Shown here in pieces: positions 35,029 to 43,683 of a stretch of 64,000 nt of DNA. Position 1 is the first letter of the stretch. Each line of letters begins with the position of its first letter. Below the pieces are notes generated by a model. The model worked only from the letters and a program-made list of their open reading frames with translations. It made no database searches and had not been told where the DNA came from. The DNA is from Acidovorax delafieldii (GTDB taxonomy: Bacteria > Pseudomonadota > Gammaproteobacteria > Burkholderiales > Burkholderiaceae_C), in assembly GCA_002377855.1 (NCBI GenBank), contig DFQQ01000018.1, forward strand, positions 153,152-217,151. The letters run 5' to 3'. Made by a program: the position numbers and the translations under genes.

Positions 35029-35970
35029 ATGGCCCGCGACACCAATCCACCCATGAATCTGCGACAGCTCGAGGTATTTCAAGCGGTCCTGCAAACAGGC
35101 AACATGAGCGCCGCTGCACGCCTGCTGTGCATTACCCCTTCAGCAGTGAGCAAGGCCGTGGCGCACACCGAGCTGCAACTGGGTTACCGGCTTTTTTTAC
35201 GCACACCCTCAGGGCTGACGCCCACACCAGAAGCGCAAGTGCTGGCCACGGAGTCCACCGGCATTTACCGCCAACTCGATGCACTCAAACGCACTGCGCG
35301 TAATCTCGCGACCAGCGATTCGGGCGATGTGCGGCTGGCAGCCATCCCGTCCATCACGCACGAATTTCTGCCCAGCCTGCTGTTGCACCATGCCGGGCAA
35401 CACCCGCATGTGGGCGTGGAAGTGCGCACGTTGCACCAGGACCAGATGACCCAGGCCCTGCTCACGCGCAGCGTGGACTTTGGGCTGGGGTTTTACAAAC
35501 ACCCTCACCCGCAGGTGGCCAGTGACCTGCTGGTCAGCGGCAAGCTGTACTTGGCCGTGGCAAGCGCCGTGTGGGCCCGAGCGCCGCGCGCGGTCCAGCC
35601 AGCCGCCCGCCTGGCACAGGTGCCAGTGATTCGCTTGGTGGGCGACGATCCCATGCGACAGTCCATTGATGAAATCGCCCAGCGCCTGGGCTCACCCGCT
35701 GGGCCGGGCATCCAGGTGCAGACCACCCGGCTGGCATTGGAACTGGTGCGCCGCGGCATGGGCTGGACGGTGGTGGACTTTTTGACAGCGAAGGGGCTGG
35801 ACCCCGCCCAGATGATGACGCTGGAGCTGCACGAACTGGCCCCCATGTCGCTGTACAGCTACCGCGCACGGGCTTTTCCGCCGGGCCTGCAGGCCACGCG
35901 CATGCTGGCCATGCTGCCCGCGCTGCTGCACCACGCCCTGCAGCCCCACACCAGGCCGGTCAAACGTTAA
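35029..35970 (+). CDS. LysR-family transcription regulator
   Basis: 313 residues from 35029; an ATG at 35053 (MNLRQLEVFQAV) is an equally plausible start. The winged helix is NLRQLEVFQAVLQTGNMSAA and LLCITPSAVSKAVAHTELQL. The effector domain covers about 95-300. It is divergent from the asparaginase gene. LysR regulators in that arrangement commonly control the neighbour, so amino-acid use is a reasonable guess. Ligand unknown. Confidence 0.9.
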   Translation: MARDTNPPMNLRQLEVFQAVLQTGNMSAAARLLCITPSAVSKAVAHTELQLGYRLFLRTPSGLTPTPEAQVLATESTGIYRQLDALKRTARNLATSDSGDVRLAAIPSITHEFLPSLLLHHAGQHPHVGVEVRTLHQDQMTQALLTRSVDFGLGFYKHPHPQVASDLLVSGKLYLAVASAVWARAPRAVQPAARLAQVPVIRLVGDDPMRQSIDEIAQRLGSPAGPGIQVQTTRLALELVRRGMGWTVVDFLTAKGLDPAQMMTLELHELAPMSLYSYRARAFPPGLQATRMLAMLPALLHHALQPHTRPVKR

Positions 35971-35986
35971 GCGCCGCAGCAGCCAA

Positions 35987-36020
35987 TAAAAACGGCCTGC
36001 CTGGTGTGAGCAGGCAGGCC
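35987..36020 (-). terminator. Intrinsic terminator of fabAB
   Basis: On the minus strand GGCCTGCCTG pairs with CAGGCAGGCC around CTCACAC-like bases, followed by GTTTTTAT. It lies 27 bases past the fabB stop; the convergent LysR gene ends 17 bases before it. Confidence 0.85.
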
Positions 36021-36046
36021 GAGACAGCAGGAACGCAGCAGAGCCG

Positions 36047-37267
36047 TCAGTCGTTCCAGCGGCGCAGCACCAAGCTGGCATTGGTGCCGCCAAAGCCAAA
36101 GCTGTTGGAGAGCACCGTGGTCAACTGCGCATCACGGCTCGTGGTGACCAGGGGCATGGCGCCCAGTGCGGGGTCGGGGGTTTCCACATTGGCGGAGCCA
36201 GCAATGAAGCCCTTGTTCAGCATGATCATGCAGTAGATCGCTTCTTGAACGCCCGTGGCGCCCAGCGAGTGGCCGGTGAGCGACTTGGTGGACGAGAACG
36301 GCGGAACCTTGTCGCCAAACAACGCCTTCATGGCGCGCACTTCCTGCATGTCGCCCACGGGTGTGGAGGTGCCGTGGGTATTGATGTAGTCGATGGGGGC
36401 ATCGAGCCCCTCCATCGCCTGTTGCATGCAGGCAATGGCGCCGTCGCCGGACGGGGCCACCATGTCCTCACCGTCGCTGGTGGCGCCAAAGCCCACCACT
36501 TCGGCCAGAATGGTCGCACCGCGCGCCTGGGCGTGCTCCAGGCTTTCCATTACCACCGCTCCGCCGCCCCCGGCAATCACAAAGCCGTCGCGGTTCGCAT
36601 CGTAAGCGCGCGAGGCTTTCTCGGGCGTGTCGTTGTACTTGCTGGACATGGCGCCCATGCCGTCAAACAGCAGCGACATGCCCCAGCTCAGCTCTTCGCC
36701 GCCACCGGCAAACATCACATCCTGCATGCCCCAGGCGATCTGCTGCGCGGCCGCGCCAATGCAGTGGGCCGAGGTGGAGCAGGCCGAGGTGATGGAGTAA
36801 TTGATGCCCTTGACCTTGAAGTTGGTGGCCAGGCAGGCAGACACCGTGCTGCTCATGCAGCGCGTGACCTGGTAGGGGCCCACGCGGCGGATGCCCTTTT
36901 CGCGCAGGGTGTCGGCCGCCTCGATCTGGTTGGCGGGCGAGCCGCCGCCCGAACCCATGATGAGGCCAGTGCGCGGGTGACTTACCTGCTCGGGTGTCAG
37001 GCCGGCTTGCCGAATCGCGTCTTCCAGTGCAATCTGCGCATACGCGGCGGCATCGCCCATGAAGCGCAACTGCTTGCGGTCAATGCGCGCTTCAATGTCG
37101 ATCTCAGGCGCGCCGCCCACCTGGCTGCGCAAGCCCAGTTCCTTGAACTTCTCCACCGCCTTGATACCGCTCTTGCCCGCGCGCAGCGAAGCCTCGACGG
37201 TGTCCAGATCGTTGCCAATGCACGAGACAATGCCCGCACCGGTGATGACTACGCGCTTTTTGTTCAT
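36047..37267 (-). CDS. fabB: 3-oxoacyl-ACP synthase I
   Basis: 406 residues. The condensing-enzyme triad is visible: Cys in ITSACSTSAHCIGAA, His in INTHGTSTPVGDM and His in SLTGHSLGATGV, with NSFGFGGTNASLV near the end. It elongates acyl-ACPs in unsaturated fatty acid synthesis together with FabA. The start overlaps the fabA stop by four bases (ATGA), the classic fabA-fabB operon. A strong terminator follows. Confidence 0.97.
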   Translation of the reverse strand: MNKKRVVITGAGIVSCIGNDLDTVEASLRAGKSGIKAVEKFKELGLRSQVGGAPEIDIEARIDRKQLRFMGDAAAYAQIALEDAIRQAGLTPEQVSHPRTGLIMGSGGGSPANQIEAADTLREKGIRRVGPYQVTRCMSSTVSACLATNFKVKGINYSITSACSTSAHCIGAAAQQIAWGMQDVMFAGGGEELSWGMSLLFDGMGAMSSKYNDTPEKASRAYDANRDGFVIAGGGGAVVMESLEHAQARGATILAEVVGFGATSDGEDMVAPSGDGAIACMQQAMEGLDAPIDYINTHGTSTPVGDMQEVRAMKALFGDKVPPFSSTKSLTGHSLGATGVQEAIYCMIMLNKGFIAGSANVETPDPALGAMPLVTTSRDAQLTTVLSNSFGFGGTNASLVLRRWND

Positions 37268-37785
37268 GCTGCGTCCTTACCTTCTTCCTCGCGTTTGAAC
37301 AGGCCCACACGCAGGTCGTTGGCTACATAGATTTCCTTGCCGTCGGCCAGCAGGCGGGCATCGCCAATGGCCATGACCAGCTTGCGCTTGATCACGCGCT
37401 TGATGTCGATTTCGTACGTCACCAGCTTCACATCAGGGCCCACCTCGCCGGTGAACTTGACCTCGCCCGCGCCCAGCGCGCGACCGCGGCCCGGCAGTTG
37501 CAGCCAGGTCAGGTAAAAGCCGATGAGCTGCCACATGGCATCCAGGCCCAGGCAACCGGGCATGACGGGATCGCCCTGGAAATGGCAGGCAAAAAACCAC
37601 AGGTCGGGCTTGACGTCCAGTTCGGCGCGGATCTTTCCCAAACCGTGCGCGCCCCCATCGCTGTCGATGTGCGTGATGCGATCGAACATCAACATGGGTG
37701 GCAGCGGCAGGCGCCCGCTGTCGGCGTTGAACAGCCGTCCCTCGCCCGAGGCGATCAGTTGTTCATAGGAAAAGGAATCTGCCAT
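37264..37785 (-). CDS. fabA: 3-hydroxydecanoyl-ACP dehydratase/isomerase
   Basis: 173 residues from the ATG at 37785 (MADSFSYEQLIASGEG). The active-site His is in WFFACHFQGDPVMPGCLGLD, with the Asp in LDAMWQ. It dehydrates 3-hydroxydecanoyl-ACP and isomerises the product to the cis-3 isomer, the branch point of anaerobic unsaturated fatty acid synthesis. It precedes fabB with a four-base overlap. Confidence 0.97.
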   Translation of the reverse strand: MADSFSYEQLIASGEGRLFNADSGRLPLPPMLMFDRITHIDSDGGAHGLGKIRAELDVKPDLWFFACHFQGDPVMPGCLGLDAMWQLIGFYLTWLQLPGRGRALGAGEVKFTGEVGPDVKLVTYEIDIKRVIKRKLVMAIGDARLLADGKEIYVANDLRVGLFKREEEGKDAA

Positions 37786-38065
37786 TTTCAGTCGTGCTCC
37801 AGAACGGCGGCCGCGCCGCCTCAAATCATCGTTCGTGCAACCATAAGCCCTGGTTGCGGGCCTCTATTATCAAGGCTTGGCATGGCTGCTGGTGTATATC
37901 CGCCCTGATCGCCTGCAAGGCACCGCTTTGCAGAGTGACTTGGATCAAGCCACTGGGCAGGGTCTCAAAGAATGGAACCATGTCACGGCGCCCCGTCCTA
38001 CATTGAAATCAATAACTCCAGAGCCGGCTACAGGGCGATATGCCGCCCGAGTTCATCCTGTGCAC

Positions 38066-39679
38066 CTAGCGGCTATTGCTACGCCTTGCCAGCCAGGCCG
38101 CGGCCACCCCCAGCAGCCCGGCCAGCCACAAGGGCAGCAGTCCCCACCGCGAGGCCCACCAAGCGAAGGGCGTGATGGCTGCATCTTCCGATACCCCCAG
38201 GCCTCGCCCGCGCACTTCACCGTGCAGCACTCCCCGGGTGTAACGTTCGAGCTGGTGCGTGACCACCCCCCGGTGGTCAATGATGACGGTGGCCCCCGTG
38301 TTGGTGGCGCGGACCATGGGCCGCTCAAGCTCCAGAGAGCGCATGCGGCTGATCTGCAAGTGCTGGTCCACCGCCAGCGTGTTGCCAAACCAGCCGATGT
38401 TGCTGAAGTTCACCAGCACAGTGGGCGCTTGGGCGGGATCGGCAAAACGTGCGGCCAGCTCTTCGCCAAACAGATCCTCGTAGCAGATGTTGGGCGCGAT
38501 GCGCTGCCCGGCCCAGTGAAATGACGCCTGCCCCACCGTTCCCCGGTTGAAATCACCCAAAGGAATGTTCAGCATTTCCGTGAACCACTTGAACAGTGGC
38601 GGAATGAACTCCCCGAAGGGCACCAGGTGGTGCTTGCTGTAGACGTAGGCCGGCTCGGGCGCGGCGCCGCCCGCCGGACGCCATCCCAGCACAGAATTGG
38701 TGTAGCCCTCGCGCGCATTGCCCAGCGGGATGCCCAGAAGCGCCGCCTGCTGGCCTTGGGTATAAAGCGCCTCCAAGCCTTCCAGGTAGCCCGGAATCAA
38801 CTGTTGAGGCAGCAGCGGTATGGCGGTTTCGGGAGCGACCACCAGTGACGCTGTCTCTGCGCGCAACTGCTCTGCATACCAGCGCAGGGCCAACGGCACG
38901 CCGCTGCCCTGCTCAAATTTCTCGTCCTGGGGAATGTTGCCTTGCAGCAAGGCCAGCTGCAGGGGCGCCTTGGCTGCCTGCGATGGGGTGTAGCAGAGTT
39001 CCACAGCGCAATGCCGTTGAACGAAAGCAAATCCTCCTGCCGCCACCAGCACCAACACCACCGCCCAGGCACGCCAGCGGCGCAGATGCTGCCAGCGCAA
39101 CTGCACCAATGCCATGGCTAAGCCAGCCGAGATGGCGCCCACGCCGTACACGCCTACCACCCGTGGCAGGGACGACAAAGGCCCTTGCACATGGGCATAT
39201 CCGCCCGCGCCCCACGGAAACCCGGTGAACCACGTGCCTCGCAGCAACTCTGCAAGCAACCACACCGCCGCAAAAAGAATAGCTGCCAGCGCTTTATTGA
39301 CGGGCGCCAGCAGGCAAAAACCCCCCACCGCTGCCGCGTAATAGAGGGCCAAGAATGCGGCCAGCGCGGCCACCGCCGCCACAGCCAAGGGCGCGGCCAG
39401 ACCGCCGTAGGTGTGCAGCGATATGAACAGCCACCAGAACGTGCCGCACAGCCAGGCAAAGGCAAAGGCAAACCCCAGCAAGGCACCCTGTCGCCAAGTG
39501 GGCCGCTGGCGGTGCAGCAAGCCAGCCAGAGCGGCCATCGACAGCCATTGCAGCCACCAGACGGGCTCACCCGTGCCCGGAAGTGCCAACGAAAAAGCCT
39601 GCGCCAGGCCTGCCAATGCGGCCACGACCAATGCAGCCAGGGCGCCAGAACGAGAGCGCGGAGACAGAGGCCGTCCCAT
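38066..39679 (-). CDS. lnt: Apolipoprotein N-acyltransferase
   Basis: 537 residues from the ATG at 39679, which shares a base with the corC stop (TGATG). Several N-terminal membrane segments (to about residue 215) precede a nitrilase domain. The catalytic residues are Glu in LVVAPETAIPLLP, Lys in YSKHHLVPFGEFIP, and Cys in IAPNICYEDLFGEE. It adds the third acyl chain to lipoproteins in the inner membrane. The corC-lnt pair is a standard order. A C-terminal membrane anchor (WGLLPLWLAGLLGVAAAWLA) closes the protein. Confidence 0.96.
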   Translation of the reverse strand: MGRPLSPRSRSGALAALVVAALAGLAQAFSLALPGTGEPVWWLQWLSMAALAGLLHRQRPTWRQGALLGFAFAFAWLCGTFWWLFISLHTYGGLAAPLAVAAVAALAAFLALYYAAAVGGFCLLAPVNKALAAILFAAVWLLAELLRGTWFTGFPWGAGGYAHVQGPLSSLPRVVGVYGVGAISAGLAMALVQLRWQHLRRWRAWAVVLVLVAAGGFAFVQRHCAVELCYTPSQAAKAPLQLALLQGNIPQDEKFEQGSGVPLALRWYAEQLRAETASLVVAPETAIPLLPQQLIPGYLEGLEALYTQGQQAALLGIPLGNAREGYTNSVLGWRPAGGAAPEPAYVYSKHHLVPFGEFIPPLFKWFTEMLNIPLGDFNRGTVGQASFHWAGQRIAPNICYEDLFGEELAARFADPAQAPTVLVNFSNIGWFGNTLAVDQHLQISRMRSLELERPMVRATNTGATVIIDHRGVVTHQLERYTRGVLHGEVRGRGLGVSEDAAITPFAWWASRWGLLPLWLAGLLGVAAAWLARRSNSR

Positions 39680-40557
39680 CAACGATCGGCAGGGAGGCTG
39701 TCCTCCACCCGCGACACCTTGAACCAGCGCACCGCCCCGCCCTTGGTGTGGAGCACAACGAAGTGCAAGCCGCACAACTGCAGGTGCTCACCGCGCTTGG
39801 GCACCCGCCCCATCTCGTGGGCAATGAGTCCGCCAATGGTGTCGAATTCGTCGTCGGGCTCGCTGCCCTGAATGTGGACACTGAACGCTTCGGACACTCG
39901 CTCAATGGGCGTATCGCCGCTGACGCGGTACGTTTTGTCGGCCAGGCCAAAGATGTCGCCGGAGTCTTCAGCGATATCGAATTCGTCTTCAATCTCGCCC
40001 ACGATCTGCTCGAGCACGTCCTCGATGGTGACCAGCCCGGCCACGCGGCCAAACTCGTCAATCACGATGGCCAGGTGGTTGCGGTTGCCGCGGAATTCGC
40101 GCAGCAGGTCATTGAGCCCCTTGCTCTCGGGCACGAACACGGCGGGCCGCAGCAACGCGCGGATGTTGAGTTCAGGAGCCCGCTGCAGCTTGAGCAGGTC
40201 TTTGGCCATGAGAATGCCAATGATGTTCTCGCGCCGTCCTTGAAACACCGGAAAGCGCGAGTGGCCGGTGTCGATCACCGAGCGCAGCAGCACATCGGGC
40301 GGCTCGTCGATATCCACCATGTCCATGCGGGGGGAGGCCACCATGACGTCGCCGGCCGTCATGTCCGCCATGCGGATCACTCGCTCGATCATCACGCGCG
40401 AATCAGCGCCAATGACCTGGTTGTCTTCGGCTTCCGCCAGGGTTTCAATGAGTTCTTCCGCAGAATCGGGGCCCGGGTGAATGAACTCGGCCACTTTTTG
40501 CAGAAAGGTGCGCTTGTCTTCCTTTTCAGGCAAGCGCCCAGGATGCGGATCGGACAC
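39679..40557 (-). CDS. corC: CorC/HlyC-type CBS-domain protein
   Basis: 292 residues if started at the GTG at 40557 (SDPHPGRLPEKEDKRTFLQK); an ATG at 40638 would add 27 unconserved residues. Two CBS domains cover about 70-185 (TAGDVMVASPRMDMVDID, NIIGILMAKDLL, NHLAIVIDEFGRVAGLVTIE). A CorC_HlyC domain closes it (EFDTIGGLIAHEMGRVPKRG). The family is linked to Mg2+/Co2+ efflux. It overlaps lnt, in the common corC-lnt operon. Confidence 0.93.
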   Translation of the reverse strand: MSDPHPGRLPEKEDKRTFLQKVAEFIHPGPDSAEELIETLAEAEDNQVIGADSRVMIERVIRMADMTAGDVMVASPRMDMVDIDEPPDVLLRSVIDTGHSRFPVFQGRRENIIGILMAKDLLKLQRAPELNIRALLRPAVFVPESKGLNDLLREFRGNRNHLAIVIDEFGRVAGLVTIEDVLEQIVGEIEDEFDIAEDSGDIFGLADKTYRVSGDTPIERVSEAFSVHIQGSEPDDEFDTIGGLIAHEMGRVPKRGEHLQLCGLHFVVLHTKGGAVRWFKVSRVEDSLPADR

Positions 40558-40673
40558 TGTCTTGGGTTGCAGGACTTGCAGTTGTGGTGAACAGGGCCCA
40601 AGGATAGCGGATTGCGTTGACAAGACAACGCCCGGCACTGCACCACTGCAGAGCCGGGCGTCGGGGTGCAGAT

Positions 40674-41312
40674 TTACTCTGCCGACTGGTGGCGCGCGTG
40701 CTGTACGCCACGGCGTACTTCTTGTACGCCCGCCAGGAAATCCCAGAACTGCTTGGCTTGCTTCTTGACCTGATAGTCCACCTCTGCAAACTGCTGCTCC
40801 ACCATCTCCGTCATCCGGGTGTCAAAGCTGGCGGGCGGAATTTGCAAATAGGCTTCTGACTCCGACCCGTCGCGCTGCACGGTGGCGCCCGCGTTGCGAG
40901 CGATCTTGAGCATGGCCGTGTTTTCAGACAGCGCGTGGATGAACACCATGTTCACCCCTGCGTTGCGTGCGTGCATCACTGCACGCTCAAACAGGCGAGC
41001 GCCAAAACCACGGCCGCGGGCCTGCTTGAGCACCGAGACACCAAACTCGGCGCAGTGTTTGTGCTGAGGGTGCTCTGAAAAGGCCAGATGCGCCATGGCG
41101 ATCAGTTCCAGGCGGCGGTTGTAGATACCAAAAATTTCGTCGCGGCTGAAGTCGAGCTGCTCGGCGTAGCGGCGAATCTGCTCATCGTTGGCGGCATAAC
41201 CAAAGCGCAGATAGCGGTCGGCGGGCTCCAGCTTCAACAAATGGGCAGTGATGCGCTCGCGGTAGGACGGGCCCAGTGAGCGGATGGGAACCATCAGGGG
41301 TGTGGAAGGCAT
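40674..41312 (-). CDS. GNAT-family acetyltransferase
   Basis: 212 residues from the ATG at 41312, chosen for the strong GAAGGAGG site upstream; an ATG at 41405 is also in frame. The acetyl-CoA loop is EFGVSVLKQARGRGFGARLF (motif A, Q/R-G-x-G). Motif B is NMVFIHALSENTAMLKIARN. A C-terminal helical extension of about 50 residues lies outside the domain. Substrate unknown. It stands apart from neighbours and is transcribed toward corC. Confidence 0.87.
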   Translation of the reverse strand: MPSTPLMVPIRSLGPSYRERITAHLLKLEPADRYLRFGYAANDEQIRRYAEQLDFSRDEIFGIYNRRLELIAMAHLAFSEHPQHKHCAEFGVSVLKQARGRGFGARLFERAVMHARNAGVNMVFIHALSENTAMLKIARNAGATVQRDGSESEAYLQIPPASFDTRMTEMVEQQFAEVDYQVKKQAKQFWDFLAGVQEVRRGVQHARHQSAE

Positions 41313-41697
41313 ACCTGCCTCCTTCGAAGAATGACTGTTGCGGGTGCGCAGCATGCCGGTGCTGGCGTGCCAAGATGCCTTGAGCAGGGCTTTGGTAGCG
41401 ATCATGGGCTGAACTTTAAGGGTTTTCCCTGATTATTTCCAGCACTTTGTTGCAATGCACCAAAATTAGAAACGCCGCTCTAGTAACGAGGCCGCCAACG
41501 GCTTGGACCCCTGTACGAATGCTGCTAGAGCAGCCGGCCCACGTTACCTGCAGAGCCAGGTGCTTTCAAGACAGGGGTTTCCTGTAGGCACGGACAGCAC
41601 AGCCTGCGACAGCGCGGCTGAACCGCTGAATCGCTGAATCGCTGAACCGCTGAATCGCTGAATCGCTGAACCGCTGGGGTAGCCTCTTCGGGCGCTC
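41313..41697. other. 385-bp gap with an 8-bp tandem repeat array
   Basis: Apart from the tandem array at 41616-41679 and the GNAT promoter region, I see no gene. The stretch near 41440-41480 is AT-rich and may hold the GNAT promoter on the minus strand. Confidence 0.45.
41616..41679 (+). repeat. 8-bp tandem repeat with 24-bp higher-order unit
   Basis: CGCTGAAT and CGCTGAAC alternate in the order C,T,T,C,T,T,C over seven full units (the first unit begins GGCTGAAC), plus a degenerate eighth. This gives two exact 24-base supra-repeats. It is non-coding and lies 19 bases past the stop of the Lrp-type gene. Confidence 0.9.
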
Positions 41698-42180
41698 TTA
41701 CACGGGCAATGCCGTGGTCGCCTTCACACTGTCCAGCACAAAGCTGGTTTTGCAGTCTTGCACGCTGGGGTGCTTGAGCAACGTTTCCATGATGAAGCGG
41801 CTGTAGTGGGCCATGTCGGCAACCACCACGCGCAACAGGTAATCCATCTCGCCCGTCAGCGATGAGCATTCAACCACCTCAGGCCAAGTCTGCACACTGG
41901 CGCGAAAGACATCCATGGGGTTGCGTTTGTGACTTTCGGTGTGCTTTTCCAGGCGCACGTTGAGGTAAGCAGTGAGCCCCAACCCCACGGCCTGGGGCTT
42001 GACGAGTGCCACATACCGGTCAATCACCCCCGCTTCCTCCAGTCGTTTCACGCGGCGCAATACCGCACTGGGCGACAGTCCGATCTCCGCCCCGATCACG
42101 TCGTAGGTTTCACGGCCGTTCGCTTGCAAGCGTCGCAGTATGGCCTTGTCGAGCTTGTCCAATGCGTCTTGATTCGTCAT
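41698..42180 (-). CDS. Lrp/AsnC-family regulator
   Basis: 160 residues from the ATG at 42180 (MTNQDALDKLDKAILRRLQA). The helix-turn-helix is YDVIGAEIGLSPSAVLRRVK, and the RAM ligand domain covers about 70-155 (VVECSSLTGEMDYLLRVVVA). It is divergent from hppD with a 316-base gap. Regulators of this type next to hppD/phhA usually respond to aromatic or branched amino acids and activate the catabolic genes. That assignment is by context. Confidence 0.92.
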   Translation of the reverse strand: MTNQDALDKLDKAILRRLQANGRETYDVIGAEIGLSPSAVLRRVKRLEEAGVIDRYVALVKPQAVGLGLTAYLNVRLEKHTESHKRNPMDVFRASVQTWPEVVECSSLTGEMDYLLRVVVADMAHYSRFIMETLLKHPSVQDCKTSFVLDSVKATTALPV

Positions 42181-42496
42181 AGCGCAAGATTTTACGAAGC
42201 ACCCGCGCACGCGCGCACGCGCGCATGACCGCGTTCACCACGGCGAGCGTACTGGAAGGCAAGGCGCACAAGGCGGATCTGGCCTGCGCCAACCTCCGCA
42301 GGCACGCTTTACCGTAAGCGGCAAGGCGCAACCGCGGCACCCCCTCCAAACGAACGCAACAGCAAAATACTGCGCCTCGCTTTGACGAATCGCAATATTC
42401 ATGCATTCACGCAGCCATTCATCGCTCATAACGCCGAAATCATGATCGTTAGCACGCCTACAGTGCGTCTCATATATCCATTTTTTCGGAGACGAC
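42181..42496. promoter_or_regulatory. 316-bp divergent control region of lrp-type gene and hppD
   Basis: A 24-base perfectly alternating pyrimidine-purine run (42204-42227, mostly CG with a few CA) lies close to the regulator start. It has Z-DNA potential. Near hppD, CATATATCC at 42470-42480 could be a -10 box, and CGGAGAC is the ribosome binding site. Lrp-type operators are degenerate and I cannot place one. Confidence 0.45.
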
Positions 42497-43609
42497 ATGA
42501 ACGCTGCCCTGCCCGACGAGGCGTTGAAAGAAACCACCGCCTGGGACAACCCCATGGGGCTGATGGGATTTGAATTCGTCGAATTCACCTCGCCCACGCC
42601 CGGCCTGCTGGAGGATGTATTCGAAAAACTGGGCTTCACGCTCGTGGCTCGCCATCGCTCCAAGGACGTGGTGCTGTACCGCCAGAACGGCATCAACTTC
42701 ATCTTGAACCGCGAGCCTCACAGCGAAGCGGCCTACTTTGGTGCTGAGCATGGCCCTTCTGCCTGCGGCTTGGCATTCCGTGTCAAGGATTCGCACGTTG
42801 CGTACAAACGGGCTCTGGAGCTGGGCGCGCAGCCGATTGACATCCGCACCGGCCCGATGGAGCTGCGCCTGCCCGCCATCAAGGGCATCGGCGGCGCACC
42901 GCTGTACCTGATTGACCGCTTTGAAGATGGCAAGTCCATCTACGACATCGACTTTGAATTCATCGAAGGCGTGGATCGCCGCCCCGTGGGCCATGGGCTC
43001 AATGAGATCGATCACCTCACGCACAACGTGTACCGGGGCCGCATGGGCTTTTGGGCGAATTTCTACGAGAAACTGTTCAACTTCCGTGAATTGCGCTACT
43101 TCGACATCAAGGGCGAATACACAGGACTCACATCCAAGGCCATGACGGCTCCAGACGGCAAGATCCGCATCCCGCTGAACGAGGAGTCGAAGCAAGGCGG
43201 CGGTCAGATCGAGGAATTCCTGATGCAGTTCAACGGCGAAGGCATCCAGCACATTGCGCTGATCTGCGACAACCTCACGGAAGTCGTGGACAAACTGGGC
43301 CTGGCGGGTGTGCCCCTGGCTACCGCGCCCAACGACGTGTACTACGAAATGCTAGAGACCCGCCTGCCCGGCCACGGTACCAATGTGGCTGCACTGCAGT
43401 CGCGCGGCATCCTGCTCGATGGCACCACCGCCGATGGCACCCCCCGCCTGCTGCTGCAGATCTTCTCCACCCCCATGCTGGGGCCGGTGTTCTTTGAGTT
43501 CATCGAGCGCCGTGGCGACTACCGCGAGGGCTTTGGCGAAGGCAACTTCAAAGCGCTTTTCGAGTCGCTGGAACGCGACCAGATCGCACGCGGCGTGTTG
43601 ACCAAGTAA
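42497..43609 (+). CDS. hppD: 4-hydroxyphenylpyruvate dioxygenase
   Basis: 370 residues. The three iron ligands of the family are seen: His in EIDHLTHNVYRGRMGFW, His in GEGIQHIALICDN and Glu in GPVFFEFIERRGD. It converts 4-hydroxyphenylpyruvate to homogentisate, the second step of tyrosine degradation. CGGAGACGAC precedes the ATG. It is divergent from an Lrp-type regulator and followed by a Bug-type gene and phhA on the same strand. Confidence 0.97.
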   Translation: MNAALPDEALKETTAWDNPMGLMGFEFVEFTSPTPGLLEDVFEKLGFTLVARHRSKDVVLYRQNGINFILNREPHSEAAYFGAEHGPSACGLAFRVKDSHVAYKRALELGAQPIDIRTGPMELRLPAIKGIGGAPLYLIDRFEDGKSIYDIDFEFIEGVDRRPVGHGLNEIDHLTHNVYRGRMGFWANFYEKLFNFRELRYFDIKGEYTGLTSKAMTAPDGKIRIPLNEESKQGGGQIEEFLMQFNGEGIQHIALICDNLTEVVDKLGLAGVPLATAPNDVYYEMLETRLPGHGTNVAALQSRGILLDGTTADGTPRLLLQIFSTPMLGPVFFEFIERRGDYREGFGEGNFKALFESLERDQIARGVLTK

Positions 43610-43683
43610 GTCCGGTTGGCGGCAAAAAACTGTCAACAGACTGTTACCTATACTGAGCGGCATCAAAATTCGGAGGAAAACTG

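Noticed and set aside
41616..41679. Possible CRISPR array
   Set aside because: Units are 8 bp and contiguous with no spacers, so it is a simple tandem repeat.
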